Shown here in pieces: positions 51,035 to 62,648 of a stretch of DNA of 64,000 bases; positions within the stretch are counted from its first letter, which is position 1, and each line of letters starts with the position of its first letter. The notes under the pieces were generated by a model. The model had not been told where the DNA came from and ran no database searches. It saw nothing but the letters and a program-made list of their open reading frames with translations. Source of the stretch: Daphnia carinata (taxonomy: Eukaryota; Arthropoda; Branchiopoda; Diplostraca; Daphniidae); the NCBI RefSeq assembly GCF_022539665.2, contig NC_081331.1, positions 9,331,534-9,395,533 on the forward strand, written 5' to 3'. The translations under genes and the position numbers were made by a program.

Positions 51035-51710
51035 ACTAATTCTAAACGCCCAACCATCTGAGCCTAATTCAGTTCACACATAGGGCTCTGCGCTTACCTG
51101 CACACGTGTGACAAGTTTGACTTAACAGAAGAAGAAAATAAAATACCGTAGCTCGGGACTCGACAGCAGCTCCAACACAGCCAAATAGAGTAATGCCAGA
51201 CTATTGTCATTCATTTGGTTTTAGATTCAGTATTCAGGTGGCTGCCTTAGAAAAAATAGTGTATGGCATGTAGCGCGCTTACGGTAATAAGTTGAACTTA
51301 ATGAAAATTGTAAAAGTTAAAGCAGTGGGTTTTCTAACAATGAAATGCAATGTAAATGTCAACATTTGAAATTGCAAGCATTAGAAATTTTCCGTTAAAG
51401 GGACCGAAGCGAAAACCAACAGTAATCCCTTTTTCCTGAAAGCGATTTTTTACAATATTTACTATTTTCTCGTAAATATACAGGCCGAAAGGTGTCGCTG
51501 AGAGCCATTCTTACTTAAGCAAGTGCGAACATTTGCTTGGGTTGGTGATACAAGCTATCTTCAGTTCTGTTTGTGGTATTAAGTGAGGAAACACAAGTTG
51601 AAAAAAAAGCGAAACAATTACCTGTTTCCTTAGTCGAAAAGTTAAAGCTTTGTTTGGTTCGTTGTAATTGTTATTTTCGACTAATTAAAGTGTCCAGTTA
51701 GCATTCAGAT
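51035..51710. promoter_or_regulatory. Shared upstream region of SENP6/7 and SPT5 (head-to-head)
   Basis: 676 bp separate the two start codons on opposite strands. No repeat or ORF lies between, so the two genes probably share a bidirectional promoter region. No specific site could be assigned. Confidence 0.5.
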
Positions 51711-54700
51711 ATGTCGGACAGCGACGATAGTAATTTTTCTGATAGAAAAGAAGCTCTAAGTGATGCAGAAAGTTCGGTATTCGTTAAACGTTTATTATCA
51801 TTTTGTCGAAAACTAACTTTTAGCTTTGAAGGAAAATGACTCCGACGACCGTAATCACAAACCAGTAAGCAAAAAACTTGCAAAAAAAGACAAGTCAAAG
51901 AAAAAGAAGAAAAGGGATAAAGGTGCTAAGAAAAGTAAACGGCATAAAGGTAGTGATTCTGAAGATGAGGAAGAAGATGATGAAGTCGAAGAGGAAGAAG
52001 ATGAAGAAGATGAAGAAGAAGTCAGGGGTGGTAGGAAACGAAAAAAGAGTGATAGGTTTGGCGGCTTTATCTTAGAAGAAGCAGAAGTTGATGATGAGGT
52101 CGAAGATGAAGAAGAATGGGAGGATGGAGCTGAAAACTATGGATTAGTGGGCAATGAAGTTGATGAAATGGGACCTACAGCCAGGGAAATTGATGGTAGG
52201 CGTAGACAACAACAAATGTGGGAGTATGTAGTAAATTTCAATATTAAACAAACATTGAATTGGCTAAAACAATATAAAAATACATTTGCAGTAGTTCGAA
52301 AGAAGAAGAGGTAGAAGAGTATTTTCGGAAAAAGTATGCCGATGAAGCTACCGTCACTAGACACTTTGGAGATGGAGGTGAAGACATGACTGACGAAATA
52401 ACACAACAAACATTGCTTCCTGGAGTCAAGTAATGCATTTAATTACTAAATTTAATGAAGCAACAGTTATTCATAAGTATATATTTATACCATTTTTTTA
52501 GAGATCCAAATCTCTGGATGGTCAAGTGCCGATTGGGGGAGGAGAAACAAACAGTATTCCAGTTAATGAGGAAATTCATTGCTTACCAGTTCACTGAAGA
52601 ACCCTTGCAAATCAAGTCAATTGTGTCACCTGAAGGTGTCAAAGGATATATCTATGTTGAGGCTTTCAAACAAACTCACGTTAAGCAGGCAATTGACGGC
52701 ATCGGAAGCCTTCGGATGGGTTTATATGCCCAACAGATGGTTCCTATTAAAGAAATGACTGATGTTTTGCGTGTAGTAAAAGAACAAAGTGTCATGAAGC
52801 CTAAATCGTGGGTTCGTCTTAAGCGTGGCATTTATAAAGATGACATCGCTCAAGTGGATTATGTAGATGTGGCTCAAAACCAGGTACACTTGAAGCTGAT
52901 TCCACGCATAGACTATAGTAGGCCGCGTGGAGCTTTGCGTACGGCTCAGTCTGATGCTGATGCAAAAAAAAAAAGAAAAATTCGCCCTCCTTTGAAATTA
53001 TTTGATCTGGAAGCAATTAGAGCGGTGGGTGGTGAAGTGACTAGTGATGGAGACTTCTTGATTTTTGAAGGAAACCGATACTCGCGTAAAGGTTTCCTCT
53101 ACAAAAATTTTGCTATGAGTGCAATCCTTGCTGATGGGGTCAAACCAACATTGATTGAACTTGAGCGCTTTGAAGAGGCTGTTGAAGGAGTTGATCTAGC
53201 TGTGAGTTGAATGTTCCAATTTTTCTTTCGCCATCGAACCTTCTTTCCTCTATATTATTTGCTTTAATCGGGTGTTTCATTTGTTCTTTGCTCGTAGGTC
53301 CGTATTGTGTCCGGAAAAGAGGAAGCAACTCATAATTTCGCTACAGGTGATGCCGTAGAAGTTTGTGAAGGTGAACTCATTCATCTCCGTGGAAAAATTG
53401 TGGCTATTGATGGCAATAAGATTACCGTCATGCCAAAGCACGAAGATCTCAAGGATCCTCTGGAGTTTCAAGCTCACGAATTAAAAAAGTACTTCTCGAT
53501 GGGAGATCATGTTCGTGTTATTGCCGGTCGCTACGAGAACGATACAGGACTGATTGTTCGCGTAGAAGACAATATGGTAGTACTTTTTTCTGATCTTACA
53601 ATGCACGAACTCAAAGTTCTGCCAAGAGATCTTCAGCTGTGCTCCGATATGGCTACAGGAGTAGATTCAATGGGTCAATATCAATGGGGTGACTTGGTGC
53701 AGCTCGATGCCCAGTCCGTTGGTGTCATTGTACGATTAGAGAGGGAGAATTTCCAAGTATGTATACTACAATTCATGAAGCAACATTTGAATGGTCATAA
53801 AAAACTTACATGTTGCTAATTTTGTTTCAGGTACTCAACATGCATGGAAAAGTCGTAGCCGTTCGACCACAAGCATTGCAGCGCCGCAAGGAGAATCGCC
53901 AAGCTGTAGCTCTTGATTCAGAACAAAATACGATACAGCGAAAGGATATCGTTAAAGTTATCGATGGTCCCCACTCTGGCCGTCAGGGAGAAATACGTCA
54001 CCTTTACCGTAACTTTGCATTCCTCCACTCCCGGATGATGCTAGAAAATGGTGGAATTTTCGTCTGTAAAACTCGTCACCTTGTATTGGCTGGTGGTAGT
54101 AAAGGTGCTTCGAGCTCACCAGCAATGTCCGGTATGGGCTACATGTCACCCAGGATTTCATCACCCATGCACCCAAGTGGTGGAGGTGGAAGAGGTGGAG
54201 GACGCGGCGGGGGTGGTGGTGGTGGTCGTGGAGGAGGTGGAGGACGTGGAGGCGGTGGTGGATTTGGAAGAGGTGGCGGAAGAATTGGGCGTGATCGAGA
54301 TTTAATTGGCAAAACCATTAAAGTAACGCAAGGGCCATACAAAGGTCATATAGGCATTGTCAAGGTATATCTTCAATATAATTGCGTTTTTTCACGTAAT
54401 GCAAAAAATTATTGCTTATTTGTATTTTAAGGATGCTACCGATTCAACGGCCCGTGTTGAATTGCATTCTAAATGCCAAACGGTATCGGTCGACCGAACT
54501 CGAATTGCAGTTGTGGGAGGACCTTCCAAATCTGGTGCTGTATCTACCTATAGCCAAACTCCTGCGTCGCAAGGAGAAGGTCGTGATACGCCGATGTATG
54601 CTTCTGGCTCTCGTACTCCAATGTATGGCTCTCAAACTCCACTGTACGATGGCTCGCGAACTCCTCACTACGGTGGCATGACGCCCTCTCATGATGGATC

Positions 54701-55544
54701 GCGTACACCTGGTCAATCTGGAGCATGGGATCCAACCGTCACTAATACCCCCGCCCGATCTACCGACTATGGTGACTTGGATAACTGGGATGATCAATCC
54801 CCGTCGCCAGCCTACAACCCTGCAACGCCTGGCTCGGCTTATCACGTAGACACTCCACAAGGTCCTTACACTCCGCACACACCGGGAACGTCGTACGGTT
54901 CAGATCATACGTATTCACCCTATCAGCCCAGTCCAAGTCCTGCGCCGTATCAAGCATCTCCAAGCCCATCAGGTTATGCACCTACTCCTAGCCCCAGTAC
55001 AGGCTTGCCATTCCATCCATCGCCTGGGATGGCTTCAAGTTATACTTCGCCATCTCCTATGAGCTATAGTCCCATGACGCCTGGTGTAGCACCATCACCG
55101 CTTAACCCTCAAACACCAGGAGCGGGAATGGATTCTTTGTCCTCCCAAGATTGGTATACCACCGACATAGAGGTGCGTTTCAAGGATTCAAATAATGATA
55201 AAGGACTCTCAGGACAGGTAGTATCTTATTTCTTGTTTGCTGAGGAATTCACTTATTAACTGCTATCTGTTTTTAACTTAAAGAGTGGCGTGATTCGAGG
55301 TATATCTGGAGGGATGTGTTCACTTTTTCTACCGGCTGAAGATCGCGTTGTAACAGTTGCCGGAGAACTATTAGAGCCAATCGTGCCAGTCCGGAAAGAT
55401 CGAGTCAAGATTATTCTGGGAGAAGAGCGCGAAAGCACTGGTCAGTTGTTATCTATCGACCATCAAGAGGGGGTTGTTAAACTTGATTCAGGCGATGTGA
55501 GAATGTTCCAGTTGCGGTTCCTTTGTAAGATGAAGGGTCGCTAA
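51711..55544 (+). CDS. Spt5: SPT5 transcription elongation factor (DSIF large subunit), ~1107 aa
   Basis: Binds RNA polymerase II with SPT4 and controls pausing and elongation. Exons: 51711 to about 51759, 51824-52223, 52295 (or 52292)-52429, 52502-53201, 53298-53756, 53831-54364, 54432-55217, 55284-55544. Start [11 protein letters not shown] matches the family. Acidic N-terminal region with [16 protein letters not shown] domain ([35 protein letters not shown]); KOW modules ([77 protein letters not shown]). The C-terminal repeat region has [20 protein letters not shown], the CDK9 target, then a final KOW-like part. Length fits the human protein (about 1087 aa). The exact exon 1 donor is uncertain: 51759 or 51769, both phase 1. 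Confidence 0.97.
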
Positions 55545-55899
55545 ACGGCTACTCGCTCCGTGCACCGTCGGGTTTCATTTGGAAGAAAAAAATATTTCAC
55601 CTTCATTGGGCTAAAAACACTGTAGTTTTGATGAGTTATGCTGACGAGGAAACTTCAGAGTGAAACGCCAATCGTTTTCATGTCACTGCTTGAAATAGTA
55701 CGGATGAATACATGGAGTTTTCGATTACGGAGATTTGCTGTTTTCAGTAACTAGTTCTTAAATACTCCATCAACATTGTGCGATATTTTAGCATACATGG
55801 TTTTTTTACAAAAAAAAGTTTCATCTTACAGTTCACCTTAAACAAAATGTAATTGCCGACAACGATTTCCATAACAGTAAAATTTGTATATAAGTCCAA
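55545..55899. other. Convergent 3' UTR region of SPT5 and DNAJB9
   Basis: Tail-to-tail spacing between stop codons is 355 bp. No canonical AATAAA was picked out; T- and A-rich stretches near 55800-55820 may serve. No other content. Confidence 0.4.
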
Positions 55900-56627
55900 T
55901 CACAGACAATGTGTATAGCTTGTAACAACGTTACCAATTTTTCGGGTTACTGTTTCACAAGATGGTTGTGTTCTGTGATGTGAATCATCAGTAAAGCCAA
56001 ACATAGAATTCAGATTATTGAATTCAAATCCTCCGAACAGGTCATTATCCTAAACACCATAAAATTACTATTGTAAATATGCTTCAACATTGTCAAAAAA
56101 TCATATTTAAACTTGCAGCAAATAAATTCCCAAAATTTGGAATTGAATTTGTTTTCTTCTGAGCCCTCTTGTTGGTGTGACTGTTAAAAAACTTGTGGTT
56201 TAAGTCTCCAAAATGCTGGTCAAACTGCTTCATAAACTGATTGAAGTCAAAGTCATAAGTAAATTCTGAATTTTGGTTTCTTGTGTTGTCATGTGTCCCA
56301 AACATATCATATTCCTTCCTTTTCTTTGGGTTCGAAAGGACTTCATAAGCTAACCAGAGTTTAAAAATGTAAACTTAATACTTAATCTTTAAAGTTAAGA
56401 GAATGTTTGTTACCTTGTGCAATTTCTTTAAACTTGTCTTCAAAATTAGGATTTTTATCTGGATGATATTTCAGAGCAAGGTTGCGAAAAGCTTTCTTTA
56501 TTTGTCGATCTGTTGCCTTTCTGTCGACTCCTAGGATATCATAATAGCTAGTCGTTGTTGCTTCGGCGTAATACTCGGATAATTGAATGAGAAACAGCAA
56601 GCTGAAAGTTAGCACTAACAGTTTCAT
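55900..56627 (-). CDS. DNAJB9: DNAJB9/ERdj4-type ER-lumenal J-protein, 198 aa
   Basis: HSP70 co-chaperone of the ER lumen that works with BiP and in unfolded-protein handling. Exons on the - strand: 56627-56414, 56349-56117, 56049-55900, in phase. The signal peptide [20 protein letters not shown] is followed by a J domain ([54 protein letters not shown]) with the HPD triad intact. A Phe/Asn-rich region ([16 protein letters not shown]) and the characteristic C-terminal end [18 protein letters not shown] follow, matching the family's TVTQRRGNMVTTYTDC ending. The start used is the first real ATG; an in-frame GTG lies directly upstream. The second intron begins GCAAGT, a GC-AG intron. Length is close to the vertebrate protein (about 220 aa). 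Confidence 0.92.
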
Positions 56628-56700
56628 CACGACGACTGAAAACTATTAACACTTTGTTAAGAATGTCCAAACACTGACTTGGATGGTATAACGTAGCACC

Positions 56701-56781
56701 TTACTGCTCTTCTGTGTCATAACTATTGAAAAATTCCTTGCCTTCATTGTTTATCTTTTTAACTTTTTTCTTTACAGACAT
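56701..56781 (-). CDS. Short upstream ORF (26 aa) in the DNAJB9 leader region
   Basis: MSVKKKVKKINNEGKEFF... and a stop, lying 74 bp upstream of the DNAJB9 ATG on the same strand. A GTAAGG donor overlaps its end and TTTTCAG precedes the DNAJB9 start, so the leader may be spliced. It could be a regulatory uORF or chance. Confidence 0.3.
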   Translation of the reverse strand: MSVKKKVKKINNEGKEFFNSYDTEEQ

Positions 56782-56978
56782 GATGAGTTGGTGTTCTGTT
56801 ATTCGCCAAGAAAATAGCTCCTCCTCTCTATCTCCTCTCCTTCGGCGAAATAAGCTATTGCCTAATTTATAGGGTAGGCTGTACGTTTCGTTGGCGCAAA
56901 GGAATAAAAACATATGTTAAGAAATTTTGTTTTAGTTTTAGCCCTGTAAACTTGGTTGATCAGAAATTCTGATTCAGA

Positions 56979-57200
56979 ATGATCACTAATTTTCTATGTA
57001 AAATCATATCTTTATTCGCACCGTGCGTTACTTCTTATGTGACGACAGAAATGGTTGACGAACTAAAACCACAATACGGTAATACTTGTAGTTTTGTCTA
57101 CGGAAAACTTTTTAGCAACAAACACTTCCTCGAACTTGACGCATGGTGCGTAGCTCATAAGGCATTTCCAAGAGTGAGCTTTATCAACAAATGTCAATAG
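56979..57200 (+). CDS. Unrecognised 73-aa ORF with hydrophobic start
   Basis: MITNFLCKIISLFAPCVTSY, then a polar region with two more Cys, and a stop at 57198-57200. Codon use is unremarkable and there are no splice partners. Divergent from DNAJB9. Possible small secreted peptide; support is weak. Confidence 0.2.
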   Translation: MITNFLCKIISLFAPCVTSYVTTEMVDELKPQYGNTCSFVYGKLFSNKHFLELDAWCVAHKAFPRVSFINKCQ

Positions 57201-59517
57201 AACAGCAGTATGACGTTTACTCTAAATGTAAACTAAATATCACTTATGCTTCATTTCAAGTAATTTTATCAAAAATAAAGTTTCTTAATTAAACTTGTTT
57301 TTATGCCATTGCAGAAGGTGTGAAAACTAAGCGCTTGGCAAAAAGACAGTAATAGTCATACACTACGCCGTGGAAGAAAATACCGTTCAGAATTAGCGGT
57401 TGCTGACTACACAAGTAACTGGTGGATCCTCAGTCGGGCAGCACTAGTTTAGTTGTCGTAACAATTCTAGTTATAAGTAGTTACTTGCAGATTCTTTTTA
57501 AGTGACGAGATTTCATAGACGTTTCGTTCAGTTAGCTTGGCACTTAAATTTTTTTTCCGTTTTAAAAGTTTTCTGAAATTTTTTTCGAAATATTGTTGTT
57601 TAAGTAACGAAAATGTAAAGTCGGTCGTTAAATTTTTCCACAACTGTACAATAGGCCGTCGTCTGGATTGACGCCTGACAAAAACAGTATCCTCAAAATA
57701 TCTAATGGAGAGAAATGACCAACTTCAAGTACGACGAGATACAAGTAAGCTGTTTAAGTAAATATAGGCATTTCAAAAGGTTTATTTTAAATCGGCCCCA
57801 TTTGGGGATGTATACGGGTTAGATGGTTATCGGATATCACAGGGCCTGTCATATAACCATGGCCTTCGGCGAGGACAAGTCATGTTCTTTCTATTTGAAA
57901 TATCTTTTTAACCTGCAAATGATACCCTTGCACGTAATTTAATAGTCTCCAATGAGGCAACGCGCTATTGTGCATATACTGGCATACTGAGATCCCGAGT
58001 CCTCTTAGTTTATCAGCTTTAGTATACAAATTTCCTTCTGCACCACAAGCCATAATAAACCAACAGAGAAAGATATGTACGAATTGTGCAATTGTTTTCA
58101 ACGTCAACGCAGAGATGCAGTTGGATATTAATGAGTCACGTGACTTAAAGTTTCTGTCAATATCGTATCATGCACTACGTGAAATATTTAAATTTGTTTC
58201 TCCTACATTTAACTTACACATTTGTAAAATCACTCTTTGCAACAGTGTAGGCGATTATTAACTAAGTTAAATCCCTTGCCTCTGATAAGAATCTGTTCAA
58301 AAATTTCAACTTTGCAGCCCTTCCACGCTCTGTCCATCAGGTTCTAATGTTGTCAAGAGAGTGCGCAACGTTTAGCAATACAAGTGAATCAGTGTTCGCC
58401 AACACCTCTAGATGTCTCTTGCGAAGGGCTTCGCTAGTGAGTCGCATCGACTACATCTGTTCGGATTATGGGTATTCGGCCTGACACCATGACCAGACGA
58501 CGCGTTCTAACTCATGAAGCTAGACGCTGAAATGCATCGTCCTTATATCTGAAACGATCTGCGTTCTTCTTGAAACTTGGAAAATGGACAAAATTGAATC
58601 CATCCTTCTAAGCTAATTTTTCTGCTATTGAAGAAAAACGAACGGAAACAGAACGTTACAGCGAGCGTGTATCGAATTCACGCGGAAAGCATCATCACAA
58701 CTCCCAGTGCTCTCAGAACCCCAGGGCTTGTTCAATCGACTTGTCCCTGGCTAGACTGCTTGTTACCCCTTAAGCCAGCGCCATTTTGATGTGCGCTGTC
58801 ACCAAGTTATGGCTCTACATGGTGTGTTTGCAAATGACCTCCAATTCGGCAAAGGAGTCAATTCTGATCAAGCTCAAGATGATGAAAGGTTTGAGTATAT
58901 TCCTAACCTACCCTCCCATCTCTCCTATTCTCCCATTCCTCTTGCTTTCCAAACATCTATGATTCTTAGAACAGCGAGGCATTGTCGAGGAAAACGATAT
59001 TTCGTCCTCGAATTATGGAAAAACTTTCTTAATTTCATTTCACTGACCAGTTGTCACTTAACTGAGTTATGCAAACAACCCTACTTTTTTATGCTTATCG
59101 ATTTCAGTTAAGCTTGTGCAAATAGTTTCCGTCGTTGCCGGTCTTTTTTATTTTATTTTTTTTTTATATTTTCTAATTTTTTATGTCATAAATGTAGGAA
59201 AATTCTTTATGGCTTGATAGTAACATGGAAATTTGAAGAACATATTTGAAACATTTAATTTTATGCTACATGATTCTGATTACTGTTTATACATTATTTT
59301 TTCATATGGCAGCATCAGGCGCTAGTCACGTGATGTTTGACGACATGCCCTCTTTTTCAGTCTGTTAGTTCAGAATAGCCGTTGGCATAATAATGGCGGT
59401 TGTTTCACGTCTGTATTCGAAATTTACGTTTTAAAGAAGTGTCACAATGATCGCAAACGGTAAAAGAATAAGCAAAAAATATTTAGCTTCATAGTTTTCG
59501 TTTGAAACAAATCTCTG
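57201..59517. other. Intergenic, nothing recognised
   Basis: ORFs at 57880-58107 (-), 57968-58261 (+) and 58791-59111 (+) have no recognised content. The last ~120 bp (with ATGGCGG at 59393 and ATGATCGC at 59447) may include leader exons of the CCCH gene downstream. Confidence 0.4.
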
Positions 59518-62500
59518 ATGCGCAGGAGGTATGGGGTAAAGACAGACAGTTTACATGGTTTGCCTTGTATAACGCGTACCTATACATTAAACATTTTATT
59601 TATGCTGATCTTTCCACACAGGGAAAATGCAAATTTAGATGACGCAGACGATGCAGATTTAGAAGAGGGTGAAATCGCATCTGATGACGATAATGAAGAA
59701 ATTCAACATGGAGATCAAACGCAAGAAGAAAAAACGGGGGTTAAGCCTACAGTACTTCAAGGTGACACGGCTAAACAGGATCTAAAAACACAAACTGGCA
59801 ATCAGTCTGAGAAATCGGATTCGCTCAACGTCAGAAGTGCTGCGGTTAACGTTGACAAACGGCGAGATAAACGAGTGACGTCCAACAGTAATAACAGCCG
59901 GACGCGCAAACGAGCAGGAGATGATGACCTGACTAGTCATCGCGATTCAAATGTATGTTCCGAAATATTTGTGAACAGTTTATTCCTTTGGAATATTTGC
60001 TCGCTGTATTTCACATTATTCGTAGTAAAATTTAGAATTTCTATTATTTATAACACAATTGCGTCTTGGTTTTCATAATTAGCGCAAACGACGGCGAACC
60101 CAGGACGGAGATAATGAAGACCTTGATGACATGGACTATGAACTAAATGCACGTGGGCATTCGCCAATGGATCGAATGCAGCGATATGGTGGCGGCGAGT
60201 CGGCTGGAAGCGACTATGACGAAAGTAACTTCAGCTCGTTACGTCGGCAGCGTGGGGGTGAATCAAGAGCTCGATCTGGACGTAGCCCTCCAAGACGGAG
60301 GCCTGCAAGTGGCAGCGGTCGAGACCGTGGAGGTGGTGATCGGAGACGGCAGGATCGCGATCGGTCCGACCGTGATCGGAGGTCAGCCAAGAACAACCCT
60401 TCACCTAACACGCAGTCCAACAAATCGAAAGAGGATCCAATTTGTGCATTTTACATGGAGGGTAAATGCTCTAGAGGTAACGATTGTCCTTACTCCCATG
60501 CCGCTCTTCCGCCACGCAAAATGGAACTGTGTAAGTTTTACCTAATGGATTGCTGTGCCAAAAAGGAAAAGTGTCTTTATCTCCATAAAGACTTCCCATG
60601 CAAGTTTTTTCATACAGGTCAGTATAGTTGTCTTTAATTAACTCAGATTTTGACAAAAAATAAAAAATAAGAATAAAGAGACTAAACGATAATATTGCCT
60701 TTCCTTAGGGAAAAAGTGTCGACATAATTCTGACGAATGCAAGTTTAGTCACGAACCACTCACGGAAACCATGCGAGCCATTTTAATCAAGCACATTGAA
60801 ACAGCACCACGGGAAATTCTTGGAGACTTTCCGAGACTCACTCGTGAAGAAACAATTCAGGTACATAAATGTTCTATTTTTAATTCGGTGTTTCCTTTGA
60901 ACTAACTTTATGTTCATCTTACTCAGGCCATTGACCATTTCTCGCCTGTTCCCAATGGGCGAGAAAAACGACCGCATATTCCAGCACTGTTCGATCAGGC
61001 TAGCAGCACCTCCAGTGGAAATGCGACAAATAAAACAGAAATGGTCAAAGATGGTGGCAGACATCATCAAACACAGCTTGCAGATAGAAATGATGAACCT
61101 GCCCGACGCGTAGCATTTTATCAGGAGTCATCCACGTCCGAGACGGACCATGGCCGTGTAGAACAGCCGGAGGAAAACAGCCGAAGCATTTGGTTTGGCC
61201 AATTACGACAAGAGAAGACGAACGACCCCAGCCATTCTCATGAATCAGTTGACGAGCCTCCGAAACAAAAGGTGGAAGAAGAACACCCTACAATTCGTTC
61301 TCCTCTTGTGGGAATAAAAGAAGAAGAAGAAGGAAATGTTGATTACTTATCTACGCTTCCAGCAAGGCAGCGAGAGCTTTACCGTCGTATCCAACAGCAG
61401 CAGCGTGAACCAGCTTCCATCCAAGAAGGACTAGACGCCGGGAACGAGCAAAACACCGCCAACGATAAATGGTACTCGAGCGACGAAGAGGAAACGGGCG
61501 AATCCATTACCAACCTTTTGAGGACTATCAAACAAAAACCTGACGCACATGGTGGCAAAGATAGCTCAGTTCCGGCTCTTACAAATTTGAACTTGACGTC
61601 GTTGGAAAACATCAACGTGGCTGAAATCGCTAAAGCGCTATCGACTTTGCAACAGAGCCAACCTGCATCGGGCGAGTATAGTTGCAGCTCATCTGGTGCA
61701 GAAACCAGTAGGAGAGATCCTCGTACGCGTGACCCGCGAATGCGAAATAATAACAGCAGTCAAATGCCTTCTGGTAGCGGTGGCATGGGTGACGTTGACC
61801 TTCGCTTACCGACACCATCTCGCCAGGACGTTGATTTAAGATTAGACAGCCGGAAAGCTACCGATGTGGATCTACGAACTGGCCTGGCGCCACATAGTAA
61901 CCTTGATGACATCCGGTCGTCAGATATTGATCTCAGGCGACTACCTATTCCTTTTAAATCGGCACCAATCCAGGCGCCAGTTCGCGAAATTGAAGCTTCT
62001 ATTAATTCGCGACCTCCTATGGAATATCAAGTTTGGCTGGTTGATCCGAACCCTCCCGATTACAGCGCCATACGAGTGCATGCCAACTGGGCTCATTTGG
62101 ATCCGCGTCAGCAAAAGGGAAGCGTGACTGCTCGTGATTTTACCGTCACTGATCCCCCGGCAATACCTCTTGGACCTGCCAGCCCTGATCCTATTCCCGT
62201 TGCTGCAACGGTCCGACATTTCGAACCAGAACAAGCAGTTTACAGCCCGTTACGAGCGGCTCCTAACGATCCGCGCGCTAGAGATCCACGCCGCGTAACA
62301 GGTCTTCAGGCACAGCAGCCCTTGTTGCTCGGGGATAAGCGTGGAATTTCGGGAGGCGTTGGTCTGCTTGGAGCTGCCCCACCAGGTATGCTGCCTTTAT
62401 TACCGAAAGGAAATCAGATGGACCTATCGCCGCAGGACACCCCCTGTGTTAATTTTCGGCCTCCACCTGTAAACCCCCCATATATCGACCGAAATGTTTG

Positions 62501-62648
62501 CGACGATTCAGCAAGGGATCCACACTCACGGCAAATGGAAAATCGCCGGGATCCGCGCCAGCGTGATCCACGCCAACACAAGAACTCGCCGGCTATTTCC
62601 GATGACAGATCCTATACTCCTCCTCCAAATGATAGGGTCTTCCTTTGA
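59518..62648 (+). CDS. CCCH zinc-finger protein, ZC3H4/ZC3H6 - suppressor of sable family
   Basis: Nuclear RNA-binding protein of the group that limits unproductive transcription (su(s) in flies, ZC3H4 with WDR82 in mammals; family knowledge). Exons: 59518-59528, 59622-59952, 60083-60617, 60709-60860, 60927-62648, in phase, about 916 aa. Acidic N-terminus with DADLEEGEIASDDD, then an Arg/Asp/Gly-rich stretch. Three tandem CCCH fingers follow: CAFYMEGKCSRGNDCPYSH, CKFYLMDCCAKKEKCLYLH, and CKFFHTGKKCRHNSDECKFSH (split by an intron), then EPLTETMRAILIKHIETAPREI. The large last exon has the family's repeated short motifs RDPR and DVDLR (RRDPRTRDPRMR; DVDLRLP repeated) and PPMEYQVWLVDPNPPDYSAI. 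The first exon is uncertain: the 93-bp intron 1 is open in frame, so read-through is possible, and an upstream ATG at 59447 exists. Confidence 0.9.

Noticed and set aside
54139-54342. Proline-rich ORF on the - strand
   Set aside because: It is the antisense shadow of the Gly-rich coding repeat of SPT5.
56706-56781. MSVKKKVKK as an alternative first coding exon of DNAJB9
   Set aside because: Joining its GTAAGG donor to the TTTTCAG acceptor enters the wrong frame and meets a stop; a uORF or chance is more likely.
58791-59111. 106-aa ORF as a gene
   Set aside because: No domain, no splice context and no coding-like pattern; in intergenic sequence.
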